Below the pieces are notes generated by a model. The model saw nothing but the letters and a program-made list of their open reading frames with translations. It was not told the DNA's origin and did no database searches. Below are positions 1 through 5,254 of a stretch of DNA of 13,292 nt, in pieces. The translations under genes and the position numbers were made by a program. Position 1 is the first letter of the stretch. Each line of letters starts with the position of its first letter. The DNA comes from RGIG3009 sp964470515. GTDB lineage: Bacteria; Bacillota; Clostridia; Oscillospirales; Acutalibacteraceae. Location: positions 1-13,292 of the forward strand of contig CAYYDD010000047.1 in the NCBI GenBank assembly GCA_964470515.1, read 5' to 3'.

Positions 1-311
1 GACTTGCACGCATCCCCGCTGCGTAGCAGAATCGCGGGATCAAATACGGTACATTCGTAGACGCAGTTATCGGGGGAGGCGGCGTGCGCCTGCCCCCCCG
101 CGACAAACGCCGTGTCGCCCGCGTACAGATGGTGCTCGACGCCGTCCAACGTGACTCGCAGCGATCCGTGCAGCACCCGTATCAGCTCAAACTCATCGTG
201 CTGGTGGCAGTCCATTTGATAACGGGGGTGCTGCTTGTCCAGGTGATAGAACTCTAAGGGGAAATCCGGGATGCCGCAGGGGAGATTCTCGTGATAGTTT
301 GTCGGTTGCAT
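1..311 (-). CDS. AraC-family transcriptional regulator, N-terminal cupin part (partial)
   Basis: Read on the minus strand, an ATG at 309-311 opens a frame that runs off the window edge after 103 codons. A good ribosome binding site (GGAGGTG, complement of 316-322) sits just upstream. The peptide starts MQPTNYHENL and has the cupin metal-site pattern HxHx3Ex6G at H36, H38, E42 and G49. A looser second cupin motif lies around G65-H76. This is the usual sugar-sensing N-terminal fold of AraC-type regulators; the DNA-binding helix-turn-helix would lie beyond the window. It is divergent from fucI with overlapping promoters, so control of fucI, perhaps in response to fucose or a related sugar, is a reasonable inference. 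A stand-alone cupin protein cannot be excluded because the C-terminus is missing. Confidence 0.8.
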   Translation of the reverse strand, partial: MQPTNYHENLPCGIPDFPLEFYHLDKQHPRYQMDCHQHDEFELIRVLHGSLRVTLDGVEHHLYAGDTAFVAGGQAHAASPDNCVYECTVFDPAILLRSGDACK

Positions 312-346
312 AAAGCACCTCCAAAGGTGAATATTGTCCTATTTTA

Positions 347-370
347 GGGTAGTATAACATTAGACAACCC
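347..370. promoter_or_regulatory. Candidate operator: 24-bp palindrome between araC-like gene and fucI
   Basis: Arms GGGTAGTATAA (347-357) and TTAGACAACCC (360-370) are inverted copies that match at 9 of 11 positions, around a 2-base centre. The site covers the -10 of the minus-strand promoter and the -35 of the fucI promoter. That is the expected place for a shared operator. Most AraC-family proteins bind direct repeats, so a palindrome may instead point to a LacI- or GntR-type repressor encoded elsewhere. Confidence 0.5.
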
Positions 371-380
371 GGTAAGTCAA
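351..380 (-). promoter_or_regulatory. Sigma-A-type promoter of the AraC-like gene
   Basis: On the minus strand, TTGACT (complement of 375-380) and TATACT (complement of 351-356) are separated by 18 bases. The -10 box lies about 40 bases before the start codon. It overlaps the fucI promoter and the left arm of the 347-370 palindrome, so the two genes probably cannot fire independently. Confidence 0.6.
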
Positions 381-389
381 TGGTATGAT
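361..389 (+). promoter_or_regulatory. Sigma-A-type extended -10 promoter of fucI
   Basis: TAGACA (361-366) and TATGAT (384-389) are separated by exactly 17 bases. A TGG precedes the -10 box, giving an extended -10 element. The -35 box lies inside the right arm of the palindrome at 347-370, so a protein bound there would block or modulate RNA polymerase. The predicted start near 396 gives a leader of about 30 bases. Confidence 0.6.
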
Positions 390-426
390 AAACTTAAAAT
401 AAAAATAATTTTAAAGGAGTGTTAGT

Positions 427-2211
427 ATGATCTATCCCAAAATCGGCATTCGTCCCACCATCGACGGTCGCTGGGGAGGCGTGCGCGAGAGCCTGGAAAA
501 GCAGACGATGGGAATGGCGGAAAATGCCGCGAAGCTCATCAGCGAGACTCTGAAATACCCCGACGGTACGCCGGTGCAGTGCGTTGTCGGCTGCACCACC
601 ATCGGTAGCGGTGCCGAGGCGGCGCGTGTGGCAGAGCAGTTCTCTACTGAGAACGTGGTCGCTACGCTGACGGTCACGCCCTGCTGGTGCTACGGCACGG
701 AAACGTTTGATATGGATCCCACCACCATCAAAGCGGTGTGGGGCTTCAACGGTACCGAGCGTCCGGGTGCGGTGTATCTGGCGGCGGTGCTGGCGGCTCA
801 CGCGCAGCGCGGCCTGCCGGCGTTCTCTATCTACGGTCACGACGTGCAGGACGCCACCGATACCACTATCCCCGAGGATGTGGCGGAAAAGATCCTGCGT
901 TTTGCGCGCTGCGCAGTCGCCGTGGGCTGGATGAAGAATAAGGCGTATGTGAATATCGGTGCTATCTGCATGGGTATTGCGGGTAGCTACTGCGATGCGA
1001 ATATTATGCAGAAGTACTTCGGTCTGCGCTCCGAGTGGGTGGACGAGGTCGAGATCCTGCGCCGCATAAAGCTCGGCATCTACGATGAGGCCGAGTACGA
1101 AAAGGCATTGGCGTGGATCAAGGCCAACTGCAAGGAAGGCATTGACAAGAACGCCGGCAAGAACTTTCCCGAGGTTATCACCAAGTCCAAGGTGATCCCC
1201 GCCGATCAGGATTGGGAGTTCATCGCCAAGATGACGGTCATCATCCGCGATATTATGCTCGGCAATCCGAAGCTGAGCGAGATGGGCTGGCACGAGGAAG
1301 CGCTGGGTCGCAACGGTGTGGTCGGCGGCTTCCAGGGTCAGCGTCAGTGGACCGACTGGCTACCCAATGCCGACTTTACTGAGGCCATTATGTCCTCGAC
1401 GTTTGACTGGAACGGTGCCCGTCAGCCGTTCCCACTGGCTACCGAGAACGACGTGTGCAACGGTATGGCGATGCTGCTGGGTACGCTGGTGTCCCACTCC
1501 GCGCCCTGCTTCCACGACGTGCGTACCTACTGGAGTCCCGAGGCGACCGAGCGCGTGACCGGTATGAAGCCGGAGGGCGTGGCCGAGAACGGCTTTATCC
1601 ATCTCATCAACTCCGGCGCGACCGCGCTGGACGGCAGCGGTGCGGCGAAGAACGCCGCCGGCGAGGGCTGTATGAAGCCCTTCTATGAGATGACCGAGGC
1701 GGACGTTTCCGCTTGTGCCGAGGCGACCGACTGGCGCCGTGCCGACTACGAGTACTTCCGTGGAGGCGGCTTCTCCAGCCACTTCCGCTGTCGTGCCGAG
1801 ATGCCGGTGACGATGTTGCGCCTGAACGTCATCGACGGTATCGGCCCGGTGCTGCAGATCGCCGAGGGTCATACCGCCGATCTGCCGGATCAGATCCACG
1901 AGACGATCGACAAGCGCACCGACTTCACCTGGCCGACCACGTGGTTTGCGCCGCGCCTGACCGGTGAGGGTGCGTTCAAGGATGTGTACACGGTGATGGC
2001 GCGCTGGGGTGCCAACCACGGCGTGACAGTGTACGGTCACGTGGGTGCCGACCTCATTACGCTGGCCTCGATGATGCGTATCCCGGTCGCGATGCACAAC
2101 GTCCCCTCCGACAAGATCTACCGTCCGCACTCCTGGGCGGCCTTCGGTACTGAGGACGATGAAAGCGCAGATTACAAGGCCTGCGCCGCGTACGGCCCGC
2201 TGTACAAATAA
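427..2211 (+). CDS. fucI: L-fucose isomerase
   Basis: A cytoplasmic enzyme that converts L-fucose to L-fuculose (family members also take D-arabinose), the first step of the fucose kinase/aldolase pathway. At 594 residues it matches the E. coli enzyme (591). Conserved blocks include GFQGQRQWTDW (301-311), STFDWNGARQPFPLATEND (324-342), DVRTYWSPEA (364-373), WPTTWFAPRLTG (502-513) and the C-terminal YGPLYK. The Mn2+/catalytic residues of the family correspond to E340, D364 and H531. The ATG follows AAAGGAG (413-419) at 7-base spacing. It is a single-gene unit: a regulator diverges upstream and a strong terminator follows immediately. No fuculokinase, aldolase or permease lies in the window, so the rest of the pathway must be elsewhere. 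Assignment is firm at family level; arabinose-type use is a minor alternative. Confidence 0.96.
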   Translation: MIYPKIGIRPTIDGRWGGVRESLEKQTMGMAENAAKLISETLKYPDGTPVQCVVGCTTIGSGAEAARVAEQFSTENVVATLTVTPCWCYGTETFDMDPTTIKAVWGFNGTERPGAVYLAAVLAAHAQRGLPAFSIYGHDVQDATDTTIPEDVAEKILRFARCAVAVGWMKNKAYVNIGAICMGIAGSYCDANIMQKYFGLRSEWVDEVEILRRIKLGIYDEAEYEKALAWIKANCKEGIDKNAGKNFPEVITKSKVIPADQDWEFIAKMTVIIRDIMLGNPKLSEMGWHEEALGRNGVVGGFQGQRQWTDWLPNADFTEAIMSSTFDWNGARQPFPLATENDVCNGMAMLLGTLVSHSAPCFHDVRTYWSPEATERVTGMKPEGVAENGFIHLINSGATALDGSGAAKNAAGEGCMKPFYEMTEADVSACAEATDWRRADYEYFRGGGFSSHFRCRAEMPVTMLRLNVIDGIGPVLQIAEGHTADLPDQIHETIDKRTDFTWPTTWFAPRLTGEGAFKDVYTVMARWGANHGVTVYGHVGADLITLASMMRIPVAMHNVPSDKIYRPHSWAAFGTEDDESADYKACAAYGPLYK

Positions 2212-2222
2212 GTCAATGTAAG

Positions 2223-2264
2223 AGACCCGCCCGACACAGCCGTGTCGGGCGGGTCTTCTTTGTT
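2223..2264 (+). terminator. Rho-independent terminator of fucI
   Basis: A perfect 15-bp GC-rich stem (2223-2237 with 2242-2256; arms AGACCCGCCCGACAC and GTGTCGGGCGGGTCT) closes a 4-base loop and is followed by a T-rich run (TTCTTTGTT). It begins 11 bases after the fucI stop codon. Confidence 0.93.
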
Positions 2265-2306
2265 GAAAACGATTAGAAATTGTGCGAATTAGGATAGGAC
2301 GTATAA

Positions 2307-2360
2307 GGGAGACGTTTCGTCTTCCGTTTTGGCACGTGGGAGAGGAGTCTCTTTCCGTGC
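2307..2360. other. Two adjacent hairpins between the convergent 3' ends of fucI and rnhA
   Basis: The first hairpin, GGGAGACG / CGTCTTCC (2307-2314 with 2318-2325, 3-base loop), is followed by GTTTT on the plus strand and looks like a weak backup terminator. The second runs 2332-2360: outer stem GCACG/CGTGC, then a GU-containing inner stem (2338-2343 with 2348-2353). Neither has a T-run in the minus direction, so they are not obvious terminators for rnhA. They could serve as a folded 3' end for its transcript. Confidence 0.35.
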
Positions 2361-2380
2361 GGTGGGATTTCAGTCGTTGG

Positions 2381-2827
2381 TTAGGATCGATTCTTCAGAT
2401 GCATATATTGGGCGACGGCGAGGGCATCACACCGCTCGTTTTCGGGGTGGCCTTGGTGCCCGTGCACCCAATGGAATGTGACCTCGTGCAGGGCAATGAG
2501 ATTTAACAGCGTATCCCACAGATCGGCGTTCAGCGCGGGCTTTTTATCCGCCTTGCGCCAGCCGTTGCGCTTCCAGTTAGCCGCCCAGCCTCTTTCGATC
2601 CCGTTGACGACGTACTGCGAATCAGTGGTGATGTGCACCTCGCACCGTTCGTTCAGCGCGGCCAGACCCTTGATGACCGCCGTCAGCTCCATACGGTTGT
2701 TGGTGGTGGCGGGCTCCCCGCCGCACAGTTCCTTTTCGTGGGTGCCGTAGCGCAGGATCGCCGCCCAGCCGCCCGCGCCCGGGTTGCCGGAGCACGCGCC
2801 GTCGGTAAACAGTTGCACTCGTTTCAC
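2381..2827 (-). CDS. rnhA: Ribonuclease HI
   Basis: Cleaves the RNA strand of RNA:DNA hybrids, removing R-loops and RNA primers in the cytoplasm. The 148-residue protein has the complete active site: D9 in FTDGACSGNPG, E47 in NNRMELTA, D69 in TTDSQYV, D134 in ENERCDALA, and the assisting H124 in WVHGHQGHPEN. The basic substrate-grip loop of E. coli-type RNase HI is present around 84-97 (ANWKRNGWRKADKK). Translation starts at a GTG (complement of 2825-2827), chosen because AAAAGGAG (complement of 2835-2842) lies 7 bases upstream and the family N-terminus fits. It is transcribed alone, away from rnj and towards the fucI terminator. No defect is visible. Confidence 0.96.
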   Translation of the reverse strand: MKRVQLFTDGACSGNPGAGGWAAILRYGTHEKELCGGEPATTNNRMELTAVIKGLAALNERCEVHITTDSQYVVNGIERGWAANWKRNGWRKADKKPALNADLWDTLLNLIALHEVTFHWVHGHQGHPENERCDALAVAQYMHLKNRS

Positions 2828-2857
2828 AGTATCGCTCCTTTTACGGTGTTTGCAACC

Positions 2858-2885
2858 ATTATACCAAAAATTTTCAAAGATGCAA
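2858..2885 (-). promoter_or_regulatory. Sigma-A promoter of rnhA
   Basis: On the minus strand, TTGCAT (complement of 2880-2885), a 16-base spacer and a consensus TATAAT (complement of 2858-2863), with TGG directly before the -10 as an extended element. It lies about 30 bases before the rnhA start codon. Confidence 0.7.
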
Positions 2886-2916
2886 GACTAAACCGAATAC
2901 CACACGACTATACTTC

Positions 2917-2945
2917 TTGACAAGCGGATAAAATCAAGGTACAAT
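2917..2945 (+). promoter_or_regulatory. Sigma-A promoter of rnj
   Basis: A consensus TTGACA (2917-2922), a 17-base spacer and TACAAT (2940-2945). It is the best promoter in the window and is divergent from the rnhA promoter. The predicted start near 2952 gives an RNase J leader of about 125 bases. Confidence 0.75.
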
Positions 2946-2988
2946 AATAATAACTATGTTGTGATCGGTTTGGCAACTGTTTTGTCCT

Positions 2989-3039
2989 GATATGTGTTCG
3001 GAGCGATAGACATATTCGCAGCCTCACACCGGGTGGGGC
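2989..3039 (+). other. Structured 5' leader of rnj (two hairpins)
   Basis: Inside the predicted 125-base leader, GATATGT (2989-2995) can pair with ACATATT (3010-3016). GCCTCAC (3021-3027) can pair with GTGGGGC (3033-3039) around a 5-base loop. The second hairpin is GC-rich and followed by the T-rich TTATTTGCTTATAC, but has no true T-run. It may be a leader structure affecting mRNA stability or a weak attenuator. No known riboswitch class was recognised. Confidence 0.35.
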
Positions 3040-3076
3040 TTATTTGCTTATACTTGACAAGAATGAGAGGTATTGT

Positions 3077-4972
3077 ATGACAGCTGAAAAGCAAAAGAAA
3101 AGCACATCCGCTACGCCGAAAAAGAGCCAGCGGAAACCATACACTCGCGCACCGCGCAGTGGTGAACAGTCGGCGGAAAAGAAACCGAATGAGCATTCGA
3201 TGAAAAAGAATACGAATAACCGTCCTGCCGCACCAAAGAATGAAACCAAGGCGGCGAAGAAGGACACCCGCCGCCAGCAGCCGCGGCGCAACGCACCCAA
3301 AAAGCAGGAGCCGGCCTTCCCGGTGCGTGTGACGATGCTGGGTGGTTTGAATGAAATCGGTAAAAACATTACGATGTTTGAATACGGCGAGGATGCGTTC
3401 CTCATCGACTGCGGTATGGCGTTCCCGGACGAGGATCTGCTGGGCGTGGATATCGTGCTGCCGGACTTTTCCCATGTGGAAAAGAATGCCGACCGCATCC
3501 ACGGTATCGTCATCACGCACGGGCACGAGGATCACATCGGCGCTCTGCCGTATCTGCTCAAGCAGCACGTTTTTCCGATCTACGCCACCAAGCTGACCAT
3601 TGCACTCATCGAGTCCAAGCTGAAGGAGCACGGTTTGTCCGGCAAGGTGCCGCTACATGTGGTGTCGCCCGGTCAGGTGGTGCCGTTCGGCCGCGTATCG
3701 GTGGAGTTTATCCACGTCAATCATTCCATTCCCGATGCGGTGGCGCTGGGCATCAAGACCCCGCTCGGCTACGTTATCCACACCGGCGACTTCAAGATCG
3801 ACTGCACACCCATTCAGGGCAAGATGATTGATCTGCCGCGTCTGGGCGAGATGGGAAACGAGGGCGTGTTGGCACTGATGGCGGATTCCACCAATGCGGA
3901 GCGTCCCGGCTACACGCCGAGTGAGCGCGTAGTGGGGGATAGCTTCTCCAAGCTGTTCAAGAACGCAGAGGGCAAGCGCCTTATTATTGCGACATTCTCT
4001 TCCAATCTGCATCGTATCCAGCAGATCATTGATGCCGCGGCCAAGGATGGCCGTAAGATTGCTATTTCCGGCCGCAGTATGATAAACTATGTCACCATCG
4101 CTCACGAACTGGGGTATCTGCATATTCCCGAGGGACTGTTGGTGGAGATGGAGATGGTCAACCGCTATCCCAAGGATAAAATGGCGATCATTACTACCGG
4201 CAGTCAGGGTGAGCCGATGTCAGCACTGGCGCGTATGGCGTTTTCCGAGCACCGCCAGGTGGAGGTCGGACCGAACGATTACATCATCATTTCTGCAACG
4301 CCTATTCCCGGCAATGAAAAGACCGTGGGGCGCGTTGTCAACGAGCTGATGAAGTGCGGCTGCGACGTGGTCTATGAGAAGATGTACGATGTGCACGTAT
4401 CGGGTCACGCGTGTCAGGAGGAGCTCAAGATTATTCAGGGCATTACCCGCCCGAAGTTTTTTATCCCGGTGCACGGTGAGCAAAAGCACCTGCATAAGCA
4501 CGCGCAGCTCGCGCGGTCGATGGGGATGCCCGCGAAAAACGTGATGATAACGGATATCGGCAAGGTTATCGAGATCACCGCCGATAAAATGGCGGTGGTG
4601 GGCTCGGTACCCGCCGGCCGCGTAATGGTGGACGGTCTGGGTATCGGCGACGTGGGCAGCATCGTGCTACGCGACCGCCGTCACTTAGGGCAGGACGGCC
4701 TTATCGTGGTGGTGGCGACCATCGATCCCGCTGCCGGGTACGTGGTCTCCGGGCCGGATGTGGTGTCCCGCGGGTTTGTGTATGTGCGGGAGGCGGAGGA
4801 TCTGATGGAGGAGATTCGCTCTATCGCCGCCGAGGTGCTGGAGGAATGCTGCGCGATGCACGCATACGATTGGAACACGATGAAAAACCGCGTGCGGGAT
4901 GAATTGTCCCGTCGGGTGTTCCAGAAGACCAAGCGTAGCCCGATGATCCTGCCGATTTTAATGGAAGTTTAA
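3077..4972 (+). CDS. rnj: Ribonuclease J (5'-3' exo/endoribonuclease)
   Basis: A metallo-beta-lactamase/beta-CASP ribonuclease that degrades and matures RNA in Gram-positive cells. The ATG at 3077 follows GAGAGG (3065-3070); an in-frame TTG at 3044 lacks a comparable site. The protein has 631 residues, against about 555 for Bacillus RNase J1. The excess is an N-terminal extension of about 80 residues rich in K, R, P, N and A, probably disordered and RNA-binding. The catalytic core begins at about residue 82 (FPVRVTMLGGLNEIGKN). Zinc-site motifs are HGHEDH (148-153), H216, D238 (HTGDF) and the late H466 (PVHGEQKH). The beta-CASP insert includes ATFSSNLHRIQQI (305-317) and ITTGSQGEPMSAL (372-384). 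The C-terminal domain ends in PMILPILMEV, as is usual. A single copy is seen here, so J1 versus J2 cannot be assigned. Confidence 0.96.
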   Translation: MTAEKQKKSTSATPKKSQRKPYTRAPRSGEQSAEKKPNEHSMKKNTNNRPAAPKNETKAAKKDTRRQQPRRNAPKKQEPAFPVRVTMLGGLNEIGKNITMFEYGEDAFLIDCGMAFPDEDLLGVDIVLPDFSHVEKNADRIHGIVITHGHEDHIGALPYLLKQHVFPIYATKLTIALIESKLKEHGLSGKVPLHVVSPGQVVPFGRVSVEFIHVNHSIPDAVALGIKTPLGYVIHTGDFKIDCTPIQGKMIDLPRLGEMGNEGVLALMADSTNAERPGYTPSERVVGDSFSKLFKNAEGKRLIIATFSSNLHRIQQIIDAAAKDGRKIAISGRSMINYVTIAHELGYLHIPEGLLVEMEMVNRYPKDKMAIITTGSQGEPMSALARMAFSEHRQVEVGPNDYIIISATPIPGNEKTVGRVVNELMKCGCDVVYEKMYDVHVSGHACQEELKIIQGITRPKFFIPVHGEQKHLHKHAQLARSMGMPAKNVMITDIGKVIEITADKMAVVGSVPAGRVMVDGLGIGDVGSIVLRDRRHLGQDGLIVVVATIDPAAGYVVSGPDVVSRGFVYVREAEDLMEEIRSIAAEVLEECCAMHAYDWNTMKNRVRDELSRRVFQKTKRSPMILPILMEV

Positions 4973-4982
4973 GAAAAAACGG

Positions 4983-5238
4983 ATAACCACAACTCACGCA
5001 CTCGCGCCCGACTAAAACGGCGGATTTGCGGCTTGTTATTATCGCAAGGAGGAAGCCTTGCGTCTTCTGCCGCCCCCAAATCATCTCCCAATCCGTCCGT
5101 TTTTAGGTCGGAGAATTTACTTTGAGGAAAATGGTGGGGGATGTAAGGCAAAAACGCAGGTTATCCTTTCGGATTTACGAGTATTTTAACGCAACAGACG
5201 CAGCCTTTCTCCAAAGTAAATGCGTCAGTTGTGGTTAT
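4983..5238. repeat. Nested inverted-repeat element between rnj and gdpP (MITE-like or structured leader RNA)
   Basis: The gene-free gap (4973-5254) is almost filled by a nested structure. Outer arms 4983-5000 (ATAACCACAACTCACGCA) and 5221-5238 are inverted copies matching at 17 of 18 positions. Between them lie two further stem-loops side by side. One is 5008-5111; the other is closed by ATTTACTTTG (5115-5124) pairing perfectly with 5212-5221. As RNA this is a three-way junction; as DNA it resembles a small non-autonomous element with terminal inverted repeats. No convincing target-site duplication was found at the ends. The right arm ends directly before the gdpP ribosome binding site (AAGGAGGG, 5239-5246), so folding could affect gdpP translation. 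No gdpP promoter was convincing here. Confidence 0.6.
5008..5111 (+). terminator. Long bulged hairpin, possible terminator of rnj
   Basis: Bases 5008-5025 pair with 5091-5111 over 18 base pairs with three single-base bulges on the right arm. Inside, GCGGC (5028-5032) pairs with GCCGC (5069-5073). CGCAAGG (5043-5049) pairs with CCTTGCG (5056-5062) at the tip. An A4 run in the left arm and a T5 run (5100-5104) in the right arm give a bidirectional-terminator look, but the loop is unusually long. No other terminator follows rnj, so this may end its transcript. Confidence 0.35.
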
Positions 5239-5254
5239 AAGGAGGGAAAGCACG

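Noticed and set aside
394..1293. Long minus-strand open frame (299 codons) opposite fucI
   Set aside because: It is an artefact of the GC-rich codon bias of fucI. Its translation is rich in His and Arg with no recognisable family, it has no ribosome binding site, and it runs into the fucI promoter region.
1360..2130. Minus-strand open frame of 256 codons opposite fucI
   Set aside because: Same shadow effect: no family features, and the plus-strand frame holds all the catalytic residues of fucose isomerase.
3044..3076. Upstream TTG start for RNase J adding 11 residues
   Set aside because: The ATG at 3077 has the ribosome binding site GAGAGG at proper spacing. The extra part would begin just after the leader hairpin and has no site of its own.
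4983..5238. Known c-di-AMP (ydaO-type) riboswitch in front of gdpP
   Set aside because: The nested stems do not follow the ydaO layout as far as can be judged by eye, and these riboswitches normally control wall hydrolase and potassium genes rather than gdpP. A covariance-model search would settle it.
5185..5250. gdpP promoter such as TTATCC - 15 bases - TATTTT (5161-5187)
   Set aside because: The spacing is too short and both boxes are poor matches; nothing better was found in the gap.
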